Counted from the stretch's first letter, positions 49,124-58,207 are shown. The stretch is DNA of 64,000 bases from Enterobacter sp. R4-368 (GCF_000410515.1 NC_021500.1:2294001-2358000); one strand, 5' to 3'. Notes: generated from the sequence alone by a model not told the origin. A program made the numbers and translations.

Positions 49124-49574
49124 ACAACAACGATAAAAGATGTGATAGCTCATCGATTATCATCTTTTTCTCATCAGAAGCGTATCCTAGCAAGACCCTT
49201 GATTCATATTTTATAATATGTTTGTAAGGTGATTGTTTTTCTCTTAATCCATACTGATGTACACGCGCGATGCGCTGCACCTTCCCGGTAAACTCCACCA
49301 CTGCCGCGCTGTCATTACCGCTGGCTTTCATATAGCGATTAGTGCGCAGCTTCGCGAACATCTCCCGCTTAATCCGGCCTTTCTTTGCCCGCAGTGGCTG
49401 GCGTTTGCGCGGGGTATATGCCGTCCCGTCAGGGGCTTTTTGCGATTTAATCCGCTGTTGCTGGCGCTGGCGCAGCTTCTTCGCAATATCGACAGTCAGA
49501 CGCCGACGGCCAGCGGGCGAAAGGGCAGCAAGCAGCCCCGCGAGCTTATCGTCGAAGGGCTTAAACTCATCCAT
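49122..49574 (-). CDS. S: Tail completion protein gpS
   Basis: 150 residues, the P2 length. DEFKPFDDKLAGLLAALSPA, GRRRLTVDIAKKLRQRQQQR and KAPDGTAYTPRKRQPLR are typical. The last ~45 codons (49122-49255) are suddenly AT-rich, unlike the rest of the gene, so the 3' end seems to have come in with the adjacent cargo. It completes the tail before joining to the head. Confidence 0.92.
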   Translation of the reverse strand: MDEFKPFDDKLAGLLAALSPAGRRRLTVDIAKKLRQRQQQRIKSQKAPDGTAYTPRKRQPLRAKKGRIKREMFAKLRTNRYMKASGNDSAAVVEFTGKVQRIARVHQYGLREKQSPYKHIIKYESRVLLGYASDEKKMIIDELSHLLSLL

Positions 49575-50034
49575 TCCACTGACTCACCAGTTCACCATTG
49601 ATATAAAACTTATCCGGGCGCGTCACCGGCTCCGGTAGTGGCGGTTCCGGGATGCACCGCACATGCAGCGCCGCGCCGACTTCCTCAACGAGCGTTCGCT
49701 CGGTGAGTAACAGGCTGATACTGATATCGAAACTGCTGTCGTTGTTGATATCGGCCTCGAAAATAAAGCCTTTTTTCCGCCCGGTGTCGGTGCTGAGAAT
49801 ATCGGGCTGATGCTCACGCAGCCAGGCCAGCACCGGCACGAGGATCAAATCAAAATCGCCGGTAAAATCGGTCACCACCACATTCAGTGTGTACTGTTTT
49901 TCAAACGACAGCGAGGTCGCCAGCGTGGCGGCAATATTGCCGCTGTCCACATACAGGCGCAGCATATCGGGGTTAGCTGCCAGCACCGGCGCGGCATTAG
50001 TCAGGGCTTTTCGCAGACTGTCGGGTTTGAGCAT
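49567..50034 (-). CDS. R: Tail completion protein gpR
   Basis: 155 residues from MLKPDSLRKALTNAAPVLAA, equal to P2 R; an ATG three codons upstream is rejected on that basis. LILVPVLAWLREHQPDILST is typical. It overlaps the S start and the end of lysC. Confidence 0.94.
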   Translation of the reverse strand: MLKPDSLRKALTNAAPVLAANPDMLRLYVDSGNIAATLATSLSFEKQYTLNVVVTDFTGDFDLILVPVLAWLREHQPDILSTDTGRKKGFIFEADINNDSSFDISISLLLTERTLVEEVGAALHVRCIPEPPLPEPVTRPDKFYINGELVSQWNG

Positions 50035-50287
50035 CGATATCATCCTGGCATTGTTTGACGGTTTCGACCTGAAGCGCGCAGCTTTCTAACGCCCGCTCAA
50101 GGTTGCGGATATCCGCGCTTAAATCGCCGTTAGTGTGTGGATCACTTCCCGGCATCGGGCAAAGGCTCACCTTCGGGCAGCCGTTGTAAACAATCACCGG
50201 CGCTGGCGCAGGCGGCGCGCTTGTGCAACCGGCGCACAGCATCAGGCAAATCAGCGCTGTACCAGCGGCGAAAGGCTTCGTTTTCAT
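49997..50287 (-). CDS. lysC: o-spanin lipoprotein LysC (Rz1-like)
   Basis: 96 residues, embedded out of frame in the end of lysB, the usual Rz/Rz1 arrangement. Signal peptide with lipobox (LMLCAGC; Cys21), then a proline-rich start (SAPPAPAPVIVYNGCPKV). With LysB it forms the spanin that fuses inner and outer membranes at lysis. Confidence 0.88.
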   Translation of the reverse strand: MKTKPFAAGTALICLMLCAGCTSAPPAPAPVIVYNGCPKVSLCPMPGSDPHTNGDLSADIRNLERALESCALQVETVKQCQDDIDAQTRQSAKSPD

Positions 50288-50555
50288 TGAGCAACCTCGT
50301 TATGGTCTGTTCCCGCCGGGCTTCGCGCTCACCGGCGGCATTCAGTTTCTGGCGTAAATCCACCTGCGCCCGTTCGTTTTTATCTGCACGGTCACTGGCA
50401 ACAATGAGCTGGTTTTTCAGCATGCCAATCGTCGTTTTCTGCTCGCTGGCGACGCGGCTGGCTTTATCAAAAGACTCGCGAAGAGTGCCGTTTTCATGGC
50501 GCAGCCACAGCAGGCCGACGACGGTCAGAATCAGCAACACGATTAGCGTTTTCAT
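50142..50555 (-). CDS. lysB: i-spanin LysB (Rz-like)
   Basis: 137 residues (P2 LysB 141). One N-terminal membrane helix (MKTLIVLLILTVVGLLWL) and a long coiled-coil periplasmic part (FDKASRVASEQKTTIGMLKN onward). It partners LysC. Its start overlaps the endolysin stop. Confidence 0.9.
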   Translation of the reverse strand: MKTLIVLLILTVVGLLWLRHENGTLRESFDKASRVASEQKTTIGMLKNQLIVASDRADKNERAQVDLRQKLNAAGEREARREQTITRLLNENEAFRRWYSADLPDAVRRLHKRAACASAGDCLQRLPEGEPLPDAGK

Positions 50556-51061
50556 TCTGCCCCCTTAAGGCAGTAATCCCGCTCGCGCTTGCGGCGGTTT
50601 TCCAGCCCGGTATTTCTGACGCCATCGATATAGACCCAGCGCGGGAGCTGGTCACATGCCTGTTGCCACTTTTTCTGGTTCAGGAAATAGACCAGCGTCG
50701 ACTTACACGCCGCGCCGGTGCCGACGTTAAAGGCGAAACTGACCACGGCGTCGTAAACCTGCGGCGGCATGTCGACCGGCGCACAGACCGCAAGACGGCG
50801 CTCCGTATTCAGCACGTCAGCGACAAGATTTTTTGCCGCTTCACGCTCCGTGATATCGCGTTTCGGCGCGACCCCGGCAGTGTGGCCGATGCCTGATGTC
50901 CATACCCCCGCGCTGCACTGGTAGGGACGCAGACGGCACCCCTCAAGGTCTGCCAGCAGGGCGAGCCCGTCCGGGGAGGTACGGAGTAAACGAAAATCAG
51001 GCAACAGTGCCGCCAGTGCCAGCACCGCGACCACACTGCAACGCTTAACGATTGATGACAT
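50552..51061 (-). CDS. SAR endolysin, GH24 lysozyme, P1 Lyz type
   Basis: 169 residues. An N-terminal weakly hydrophobic signal-anchor-release helix (CSVVAVLALAALLP) precedes a T4-type lysozyme domain. The catalytic triad is Glu40, Cys49, Thr55, with Cys42 beside it and Cys8 at the edge of the anchor helix. This matches phage P1 Lyz, where Cys44-Cys51 form a blocking disulfide that is reshuffled by the anchor cysteine after release. P2 K is an unrelated lambda-R-like enzyme, so the lysis gene has been exchanged. Confidence 0.9.
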   Translation of the reverse strand: MSSIVKRCSVVAVLALAALLPDFRLLRTSPDGLALLADLEGCRLRPYQCSAGVWTSGIGHTAGVAPKRDITEREAAKNLVADVLNTERRLAVCAPVDMPPQVYDAVVSFAFNVGTGAACKSTLVYFLNQKKWQQACDQLPRWVYIDGVRNTGLENRRKRERDYCLKGAE

Positions 51062-51281
51062 TGTTAATCTCCTTACTGCTCAGGGCGTTCTGTCCGAGCT
51101 GTAGCGCTAACAGCGCATAGCTTTTGCGCCGGTAATACCAGTTCACCCCGACGGTCGCCACGACGCCCAGCGCGCCGAAATACGCGGCAAAATCCTGCGG
51201 CGTCATGGCACCAAAGAAGGTCAGCGCGACGCTTATCCAGTAGGCGAGCGAGGAGGTGATTTTTTCCATACTCAGTCCCAT
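51045..51281 (-). CDS. Class II (pinholin-like) holin at the Y position
   Basis: 78 residues from an ATG at 51281 with GGTGA upstream; an ATG four codons later (MEKITSSLAYW) is the alternative. Two hydrophobic segments (SLAYWISVALTFFGAM and YFGALGVVATVGVNWYY) followed by a basic tail, the S21 type rather than the three-helix P2 Y. Such holins fit SAR endolysins, which need only membrane depolarisation. It overlaps X and the endolysin gene. Confidence 0.85.
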   Translation of the reverse strand: MGLSMEKITSSLAYWISVALTFFGAMTPQDFAAYFGALGVVATVGVNWYYRRKSYALLALQLGQNALSSKEINNVINR

Positions 51282-51475
51282 AAATTCACCGTTTCCTGTA
51301 CGGGCGCGGCCTGAATCTCCGGCAGCTCAATCGCCGTGCCGTAAGGCAGTACCGCACCAAGTTCGGCCAGCCCCGGATTGGCAGCGAGCACCGCCTCGAA
51401 TACCCCCTCAGTACACCCGTAATGGCGGGCGCAGATGACATCGAGCGTGTCACCCTGGTGCGCGATGACCTTCAT
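51272..51475 (-). CDS. X: Tail protein gpX (LysM-like)
   Basis: 67 residues from MKVIAHQGDTLDVICARHYG, the P2 X length. It has a LysM-like fold with GVFEAVLAANPGLAELGAVL. Its ATG shares a base with the L stop (TGATG), which rejects the longer upstream reading. A tail initiation/completion protein. Confidence 0.94.
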   Translation of the reverse strand: MKVIAHQGDTLDVICARHYGCTEGVFEAVLAANPGLAELGAVLPYGTAIELPEIQAAPVQETVNLWD

Positions 51476-51978
51476 CAGATTTGCCCCACGATGCAGCGCG
51501 GTTTGTCCTGAATACGCGCCACTGACCAGCGCATGTCCCGCCACAGCTCATCAATCGTGGTATCGATGCTGTCGGCTTTTTTATCGCCTTTCGCGCTTGC
51601 ATCCACGCCGCGATAACGCTCATACAGGGTGGCGGTTGCCATTGCACACACGGCGCGCTGGTAATGAAAAACCCGCGTGCTCTCGCCGTCGATATCATCC
51701 GATGGCACATCAGCCAGGCGCGCAAAGCCCGCCTTAATCTGGCTTTCGCGGTATTCAAAAAGCTCCGCATTCGTCTCGGCAATGCCGGTTTTGATGGCAT
51801 GGCGCAACCGCGCCGGGGCGATAGTCTGCTCAAGGCGCATCAGCTCGCGCACACGCTTCGGCTCGATATCGGGAAAGAAAAACGTATTTTTAATCACCGG
51901 CTCGTCGCCAGCGGGCGGCGGGATGACCACCGTGTTATCCGGCGGTGCATCGGTTTTATTAATAATCAGCGTCATCAT
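51475..51978 (-). CDS. L: Head completion/stabilisation protein gpL
   Basis: 167 residues (P2 L 169). FFFPDIEPKRVRELMRLEQT and HYQRAVCAMATATLYERYRG are typical. It closes the head after DNA packaging. A 96-bp spacer separates it from M, without a visible gene. An ATG one codon later is possible. Confidence 0.93.
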   Translation of the reverse strand: MMTLIINKTDAPPDNTVVIPPPAGDEPVIKNTFFFPDIEPKRVRELMRLEQTIAPARLRHAIKTGIAETNAELFEYRESQIKAGFARLADVPSDDIDGESTRVFHYQRAVCAMATATLYERYRGVDASAKGDKKADSIDTTIDELWRDMRWSVARIQDKPRCIVGQI

Positions 51979-52074
51979 GACTACCTCTGAAAAGGCGGGC
52001 GGTGGACGCCGGTCGCAGATAAGGTGAAACTCCCACTTTGACCGGCGTGCCGCCCTGGCGCGGGGCGCATTCTG

Positions 52075-52833
52075 TTAACCGGCGTTTTTGCGGGGGCGTC
52101 CCCGCCCGCGTTTCGCCGGTGTGGCTGTTTTTTTCTGTGTCGCCGCTTTCGCGGGCGCTTTCGGCGCGGGTTTTGCGACAACAGGTTTTGGATTCAGCTC
52201 GCGCGTGAGCCGCTCGATGTCCTTACGTACTCCGGCGTTGCGGTCGAGCTGGATCGCGCGTTGCAGATGGGTCATGGCGTCAGCGAGCTGACCGGCATCG
52301 CGCAGTGTCAGACCGGTGACCTTGTGCAGCCGGGCGCGCACTTCATCGGGCATGTCGGCTTTCGCGGTCATACTGATGATGTCGAGAAGGATGGCCGCAC
52401 TGACCGGCTGACCGGCATCGCGGGCGCGCAGGGCAGCGAGCGCCACCTCTTCGGCCAGCATGTAAGGCACGGTGCGCGCATGATTTTCCGGCATCGACAG
52501 GTTGTAGCGCAGCGCATAGCGGGCGATTTCCAGCGCGCCGGAAATGTCACCGGCATCGAGACGCCACAGCATGACCGTCATTAAAATGGCATCCTGCGCG
52601 CCGGTGCCGTTCTCCAGCACGCCCGTGACCCACGGCAGATAAAACGGCAGCAGCTCGCGCTTTTTGTCAGCTTTACGCTCTTTCGAATGGATTTCTTTCA
52701 GCGTCCGGCGGTCTGCGGCCAGCTTAACGAGCATCTGCTCGTAAGCGGTGGCATGGCGCAGCGGGGCGTTCTCCCGCTGCGCGGCCAGCATGGCCGAGAC
52801 CCGCATCGCATGACGCTGTGCGGGGCTCGCCAT
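52075..52833 (-). CDS. M: Terminase small subunit gpM
   Basis: 252 residues (P2 M 247), starting MASPAQRHAMRVSAMLAAQR. DRRTLKEIHSKERKADKKRE and VTGVLENGTGAQDAILMTVM match the family. A basic Lys/Ala-rich tail (AKPAPKAPAKAATQKKTATP) is present, more extended than in P2. It binds and cuts at cos with gpP. Confidence 0.94.
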   Translation of the reverse strand: MASPAQRHAMRVSAMLAAQRENAPLRHATAYEQMLVKLAADRRTLKEIHSKERKADKKRELLPFYLPWVTGVLENGTGAQDAILMTVMLWRLDAGDISGALEIARYALRYNLSMPENHARTVPYMLAEEVALAALRARDAGQPVSAAILLDIISMTAKADMPDEVRARLHKVTGLTLRDAGQLADAMTHLQRAIQLDRNAGVRKDIERLTRELNPKPVVAKPAPKAPAKAATQKKTATPAKRGRGRPRKNAG

Positions 52834-52836
52834 CGG

Positions 52837-54009
52837 TTACGCTCCTTCGCCGGTGGTGGAAGTTTCCGACCCGCCAGCAGGTGCGGCGTTATCAGCCATC
52901 AGGGTTTTCATGGCGTCGACGATTGCCGCCGCAAACACGGTGGCGGTGGTGCCTTCCGGGGTTACCTCTTCTTCCGGCTCAAGGATTTCGATGTTTTCAA
53001 TCAGGCAACCGGCTTCGTAGTCTTCAATCACAAAGTCGACTTTCACCTGCTCGTAGTTTTCCACCTGGTCGAGCTTCGGATTCTCGATGATGTGGCGGCG
53101 GTGGCCGTCCTCGTACAGATAAATCGAGAGGTTATCCAGCGTGGTGATCAGAATGCTGTTGGCCGGGAAGAACGGCGCGCGCACCGCCTGTAACTGGCCG
53201 ATGGTTTTCTGGCTGATAATCAGCTCCCCGGCCAGTTGCTCGGTGTTCGGCTGAAATTTGTTGATCATCGGGAAATATTTGTCGGTCAGGATGCGACGCC
53301 CGCAAACTACCACCATTTCCGGGTTTTCGCGGTGGATTTCAGCAATCAGCGTCTCGTGCGCATCCATCACCAGTGCGTCGAGGTTTTTGTAATGCCCTTT
53401 CTTGCCGACCTTGATGGTCGTGGAAATGACAGCCCCGGTGTCATCGACGACCTTATCCATGACGCGAGCCGGTGCATCGTTGCGGTACTTCTGCAACCAG
53501 CCGGTGGCCACATCCTGCAACAGCGGGTTTTTCTGGCGGTCTGAGGTTGGCGCACGGCTTACGCCGTTAAAGCCGATGGTGATGTAGTCCAGCGCCTGGC
53601 GCTTGACGATCGCGTCGCGGATACGGGTCTGAAAGTCCTGGAAACGCGCCCACAAATCGAGCTTGTTGTACTTCATGTGAAAATCGAAGTTCACCGGCTG
53701 ACAGAAATAGCGGTAAGCGTCCATTTTCGAAAAATCGGCGGTCTTGCGCTCCACGCCGTTCGACGTGTCGGCGGTACTGGCAATCGTGCCGTTGACGTCG
53801 ATGCCGATTTTCTCCTCGGTCAGCTCGCCGACCACCACCATGTTGATTTTTTGCAGGAACGAAGAGGACTGCTGAATCTTGTCAAACAGCGTCTGCGTCA
53901 CTGACGGCTCAACGCTGAATTTCTTGCTCAGGTCTTCCACGCCGACGCCGTTCAGCTCAGCGAGACGGGTCAGGTAGGCATTAAATTTAAAGCGGGTTTC
54001 TTTACGCAT
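52837..54009 (-). CDS. N: Major capsid protein gpN
   Basis: 390 residues (P2 N 357). It starts MRKETRFKFNAYLTRLAELN, with ITIGFNGVSRAPTSDRQKNP and ENPEMVVVCGRRILTDKYFP as family blocks. The C-terminal extension beyond P2 N is acidic and Thr/Ala-rich (EPEEEVTPEGTTATVFAAAI). It forms the T=7 shell after cleavage by gpO. Confidence 0.95.
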   Translation of the reverse strand: MRKETRFKFNAYLTRLAELNGVGVEDLSKKFSVEPSVTQTLFDKIQQSSSFLQKINMVVVGELTEEKIGIDVNGTIASTADTSNGVERKTADFSKMDAYRYFCQPVNFDFHMKYNKLDLWARFQDFQTRIRDAIVKRQALDYITIGFNGVSRAPTSDRQKNPLLQDVATGWLQKYRNDAPARVMDKVVDDTGAVISTTIKVGKKGHYKNLDALVMDAHETLIAEIHRENPEMVVVCGRRILTDKYFPMINKFQPNTEQLAGELIISQKTIGQLQAVRAPFFPANSILITTLDNLSIYLYEDGHRRHIIENPKLDQVENYEQVKVDFVIEDYEAGCLIENIEILEPEEEVTPEGTTATVFAAAIVDAMKTLMADNAAPAGGSETSTTGEGA

Positions 54010-54045
54010 TATTTCTTTTTTCCTGTGATGAAAGAGGGAGGCCGG

Positions 54046-54903
54046 TTAGCAGTCGGTCAGCGCGGCGGTCGCACCGTCGCCGCCGGTGCTCAGTTTCCGG
54101 CGCGGCTGCGTGTTACCCGGCGTTTTGTCCAGGGTGGCGGTGATCGCACTGAATTGCTCAGTGGTTTTGCTCGCCTCATCAGCCACGCTTTTCTTAAGCG
54201 CGGTGAGCTCGGTCTCCAGCGAGGCGAAACGCGTTTCGGCGTTGTCCTGGCTGGTCTGGACGCGCTCCGCAATCGTGGTCACGGCTTCGTGGACGTCATT
54301 AAAACGGGCATCGTCGGAGGACTGGCGGCGGCTGAAAATGGCTTTCACCGAGTCGGTCAGCTTGTTCAGCAGAGTTTCGGGCGCGTCCTCGAATTCCAGC
54401 TCGGCCAGGGTGGCAACAGAGAACAGATTTTCCGGGCTGGACTTGAAGCGCTGGAGCGGGTTGTGTTTTGCAGTGCGGCAGAATTCCAGATATTCGGTGC
54501 CGAGGCTTGCCGGGTCATCGGTAACGGCGAGGCCAACCAGATAGCATTTGCCGCTGTTGGCGAAATTCGGCTGAATTTCCATTGAGGTATAAACTTTCTG
54601 GCCTTTCGCCACCATATCGACCAGCGTGTCGAGCGGGGCAATTTTGCCGAACAGCGCCAGCTTGCCGTTAAGCGCGGAATCGTCCTCGATTTTCTCCGCT
54701 TTCAGCTCAACCACATCCCCGTAACGGGCAAAAACGCCGTCAGGCAGCAGGCCGCGCAGGTGTTCAAGGTTGATGCGGCAGCCGTAGACACGCGGGTCGA
54801 ATGAATCGGCCATTTCCTGAATATCGGCCGCGCTGATAATGCGCCCGTCGCAGGTGTCACCCTCGACGCCGATACGAAAGAATTTTGAGACTTTTTTTGC
54901 CAT
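54046..54903 (-). CDS. O: Capsid scaffold and maturation protease gpO
   Basis: 285 residues (P2 O 284). The catalytic triad of P2 gpO (Asp19, His48, Ser107) is conserved at the same numbers here: DGRII, NLEHLRG and YTSMEI. The C-terminal half is the helical scaffold (VTTIAERVQTSQDNAETRFA, SLETELTALKKSVADEAS). It shapes the procapsid, then cleaves N and itself. Confidence 0.95.
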   Translation of the reverse strand: MAKKVSKFFRIGVEGDTCDGRIISAADIQEMADSFDPRVYGCRINLEHLRGLLPDGVFARYGDVVELKAEKIEDDSALNGKLALFGKIAPLDTLVDMVAKGQKVYTSMEIQPNFANSGKCYLVGLAVTDDPASLGTEYLEFCRTAKHNPLQRFKSSPENLFSVATLAELEFEDAPETLLNKLTDSVKAIFSRRQSSDDARFNDVHEAVTTIAERVQTSQDNAETRFASLETELTALKKSVADEASKTTEQFSAITATLDKTPGNTQPRRKLSTGGDGATAALTDC

Positions 54904-55080
54904 CGTCAGCAGTCCTGATTGTGTGTGAAGGAGTCACGTTGATTTCGGGGGCTAGTTTCCAGGCTCGTCCGCTGGTTCGCCATCAGTCACGGATGGCTTG
55001 CCCCCTGCACATCAGCGCCTTAGCGAATCGCCGGTCGCGCTTGAGTAGCCTTGCCCTGTATCCATGACGGCGAGGCAGGC
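54904..55080. promoter_or_regulatory. Divergent late promoter region between O and P
   Basis: 177 bp between divergent late genes, where P2 has the overlapping PO and PP promoters. No other gene is visible. I did not find an unambiguous TGT-N12-ACA Ogr site by eye. Confidence 0.5.
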
Positions 55081-56850
55081 ATGACCATCACCACCGACAC
55101 CACACTTTTAAACGACCCGCGACGACAGGCGGCGCTGTTGTACTGGCAGGGGTTTTCCGTGCCGCAAATCGCGGAAATGTTGCAGACCAAACGCCCGACG
55201 GTGCAGAGCTGGAAACAGCGCGACGGATGGGACGACACCGCCCCGTTAGACCGGGTGGGAAATACACTGGAGGCGCGGTTAATCCAGCTCTATGCCAAAC
55301 CGGAGCTGACCGCGCACGATTTCAAGGTTGCTGATTTTCTGGCGCGCCAGATGGAGCGCTTTGCGCGCATCAACCGTTACGGCCAGACCGGCAACGAGGC
55401 CGACCTGAATCCGAACGTGGCGAACCGCAACAAGGGAGAGCGCAGGAAGCCGAAAAAGAATTATTTCAGCGAGGAAGCCATCGAAAAACTGGAAGAGATT
55501 TTCTTAGACCAGTCTTTCGATTATCAGCTCGGCTGGCACAAGGCCGGGCTGGAGCACCGCATCAGGCACATACTCAAATCCCGCCAGATTGGCGCGACGT
55601 TTTATTTTGCCCGCGAGGCGCTGTTACGCGCCCTGCAAACCGGCCAGAACCAGATATTTTTATCTGCATCGAAAACACAGGCTTATGTGTTCCGAAAATA
55701 CATCATCGCCTTTGCGCGCCTTGTCGATGTTGACCTGTCAGGCGACCCGATTGTGATAGGCAATAACGGCGCGGAGCTGTTATTTCTCGGCACCAACTCA
55801 AACACCGCGCAGAGCCATAACGGCGACCTGTATGTCGATGAAATTTTCTGGATCCCCAACTTCCAGAAACTGCGCAAAGTGGCGTCCGGCATGGCGTCGC
55901 AAAAACACCTGCGCACGACCTATTTTTCGACACCTTCCTCACTCGGTCACGGTGCGTATCCGTTCTGGTCGGGCGACCTGTTTAACCGGGGGCGCGCCAG
56001 TGCCAGCGAGCGGGTTGATATCGATATCAGTCACGCGGCGTTAGCGCGCGGCGTGGCGTGCGCAGATGGTCAGTGGCGGCAGATTGTCACCATCGAGGAC
56101 GCGCTCGCCGGGGGCTGTACCCTGTTTGACCTGGATGCACTGCGGCGGGAAAACAGCGCGGATGACTTCCGTAACCTGTTTATGTGCGAGTTTGTCGATG
56201 ACAAGGCATCGGTGTTTCCGTTCGAGGAGCTGCAACGCTGCATGGTCGACAGCATGGAGGAATGGACGGATTTTCAGCCATTCGCCGACCGGCCATTCGG
56301 GCATCGCGTGGTGTGGATTGGTTACGACCCGTCACACCGTGGCGACAGCGCCGGGTGCGTGGTCATCGCGCCGCCGGTGGTTGCCGGGGGCAAATTCCGC
56401 ATTCTGGAGCGCCACCAGTGGAAAGGGATGGACTTCGCCACACAGGCCGAATCCATTCGCGAGCTCACGCAAAAATACAACGTGGAATACATCGGCATCG
56501 ACTCAACCGGGCTCGGTCAGGGCGTGTTCCAGCTTGTGCGCTCGTTTTACCCGGCAGCGCGTGACATCCGCTACACGCCGGAAATGAAAACCGCAATGGT
56601 GCTCAAGGCAAAAGACACCATCACGCGCGGTTGTCTCGAATATGACGTCAGCGCCACAGATATCACGCAGTCGTTTATGTCCATCCGTAAAACCATGACC
56701 AGCAGCGGGCGCAGCGCCACTTATGAGGCCAGCCGCACCGAGGAAGCCAGCCACGCGGATTTAGCCTGGGCGACCATGCACGTACTGATTAACGAACCGC
56801 TAACCGCCGCGACCGGCCAGTCGTCATCTTCCATTCTGGACTTCAACTGA
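55081..56850 (+). CDS. P: Terminase large subunit gpP (ATPase/nuclease)
   Basis: 589 residues from ATG 55081 (P2 590); a TTG ten codons upstream has no ribosome site. The N-terminal helix-turn-helix (YWQGFSVPQIAEMLQTKRPT) is followed by the ATPase (LKSRQIGATFYFAREALLRA; DLYVDEIFWIPNFQKLRKV) and the nuclease (VWIGYDPSHRGDSAGCVVIA; VEYIGIDSTGLGQGVFQLV). It packages DNA into the head through Q. Confidence 0.95.
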   Translation: MTITTDTTLLNDPRRQAALLYWQGFSVPQIAEMLQTKRPTVQSWKQRDGWDDTAPLDRVGNTLEARLIQLYAKPELTAHDFKVADFLARQMERFARINRYGQTGNEADLNPNVANRNKGERRKPKKNYFSEEAIEKLEEIFLDQSFDYQLGWHKAGLEHRIRHILKSRQIGATFYFAREALLRALQTGQNQIFLSASKTQAYVFRKYIIAFARLVDVDLSGDPIVIGNNGAELLFLGTNSNTAQSHNGDLYVDEIFWIPNFQKLRKVASGMASQKHLRTTYFSTPSSLGHGAYPFWSGDLFNRGRASASERVDIDISHAALARGVACADGQWRQIVTIEDALAGGCTLFDLDALRRENSADDFRNLFMCEFVDDKASVFPFEELQRCMVDSMEEWTDFQPFADRPFGHRVVWIGYDPSHRGDSAGCVVIAPPVVAGGKFRILERHQWKGMDFATQAESIRELTQKYNVEYIGIDSTGLGQGVFQLVRSFYPAARDIRYTPEMKTAMVLKAKDTITRGCLEYDVSATDITQSFMSIRKTMTSSGRSATYEASRTEEASHADLAWATMHVLINEPLTAATGQSSSSILDFN

Positions 56851-57887
56851 TGAGCAAAAATAAAAAGCAAAAATACACACCGAAACCGCGCCAGCACACC
56901 GCCGCGCCCGCACAGAGCATGGAGGCGTTTACCTTCGGCGAGCCGGTGCCGGTGCTCGACAGGCGCGAAATTCTCGATTATGTCGAATGTGTCCATAACG
57001 GCCAGTGGTACGAGCCACCGATAAGTTTTTCCGGCCTGGCGAAAAGCATGCGCGCCGCCGTTCACCACAGCTCGCCGGTGTACGTTAAACGTAATATTCT
57101 GGTGTCGACGTATATCCCGCACCCGCTGTTATCACGTCAGGATTTCAGCCGCTTTGCGCTTGATTATATGGTGTTCGGTAACGCCTTTATTGAGGAGCGG
57201 CGGAGCTACACCGACAAGCCGGTTAAATATGAAACCTCACCGGCAAAATACACCCGGCGCGGCGTGGAGGAGGATACCTACTGGTATATTCAGAACTTCA
57301 CGAAACCGCATCCGTTTGCGCCCGGTTCCGTGTTCCACCTGCTGGAGCCCGATATTAACCAGGAGATTTACGGGATGCCGGAATATCTCAGCGCGCTTAA
57401 TTCGGCCTGGCTGAATGAGTCGGCGACGCTGTTCCGCCGCAAGTATTACCAGAACGGCGCGCACGCGGGTTACATCATGTACGTCACGGATGCCGCGCAA
57501 AGCAGCACTGACGTCGAGGCGCTGCGCAAGGCGATGCGGGATTCGAAAGGGCTCGGTAATTTTAAGAACCTGTTTTTCTACGCGCCGAACGGAAAAGCCG
57601 ACGGCATTAAAATCGTGCCACTGAGTGAAGTCGCCACAAAGGATGATTTTTTTAATATCAAGAAAGTGAGCGCGGGCGACCTGCTTGACGCGCACCGCAT
57701 CCCGTTCCAGTTGATGGGCGGCAAACCAGAGAATGCTGGCTCAATCGGGGACGTTGAGAAGGTTGCAAAGGTCTTTGTACGCAACGAACTGATACCGCTG
57801 CAATCGCGATTCCTGGAGCTCAACGAATGGGCGGGCGAGGAGATCATCAGGTTTCAGAAATACACACTCGAACCCGACAACGAATAG
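56850..57887 (+). CDS. Q: Portal protein gpQ
   Basis: 345 residues (P2 Q 344). MEAFTFGEPVPVLDRREILD, NAFIEERRSYTDKPVKYETS and VEKVAKVFVRNELIPLQSRF are typical. It forms the DNA channel at one vertex. The start overlaps the P stop by one base. Confidence 0.95.
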   Translation: MSKNKKQKYTPKPRQHTAAPAQSMEAFTFGEPVPVLDRREILDYVECVHNGQWYEPPISFSGLAKSMRAAVHHSSPVYVKRNILVSTYIPHPLLSRQDFSRFALDYMVFGNAFIEERRSYTDKPVKYETSPAKYTRRGVEEDTYWYIQNFTKPHPFAPGSVFHLLEPDINQEIYGMPEYLSALNSAWLNESATLFRRKYYQNGAHAGYIMYVTDAAQSSTDVEALRKAMRDSKGLGNFKNLFFYAPNGKADGIKIVPLSEVATKDDFFNIKKVSAGDLLDAHRIPFQLMGGKPENAGSIGDVEKVAKVFVRNELIPLQSRFLELNEWAGEEIIRFQKYTLEPDNE

Positions 57888-58060
57888 CCCACCACTGCCG
57901 CCGCAGGGCGGCTTTTTAATGCCCCTCACCAGACCTCGCCAGCGCCCGCACACGGCGCGCATTATTCTCCCGCTCCCCTTGCTCATCATCAGCCATTGAA
58001 TGGCAACGCCGCCTCGCTGACGGGCTGGAAAATAAAAATAAATAACGCCCCCGGCGCGCA

Positions 58061-58079
58061 GTGCTTTCCCCGCCTCGCC
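58061..58079 (-). other. Cohesive-end site cos, identical to the P2 19-mer
   Basis: The minus strand reads GGCGAGGCGGGGAAAGCAC, the single-stranded end of P2 DNA. It lies 174 bp past Q, where P2 cos is. The surrounding 57888-58207 has GC-rich repeats and no gene. Confidence 0.92.
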
Positions 58080-58207
58080 TGCCCGCTTTATGGGTCGGTT
58101 TTAATGCAGTTGCATGACCCTTCCCAGCCCGCCTCCGCTGTGGGGCTGACCGGGAAAACATACTTAAAAATTAAACGCGAAATAATGCGTAAAGATGCAA
58201 AGTAAAA

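Noticed and set aside
57996..58205. Open frame of 69 codons covering the cos site
   Set aside because: It lies over cos and its packaging repeats, lacks a ribosome site and has no protein-like pattern.
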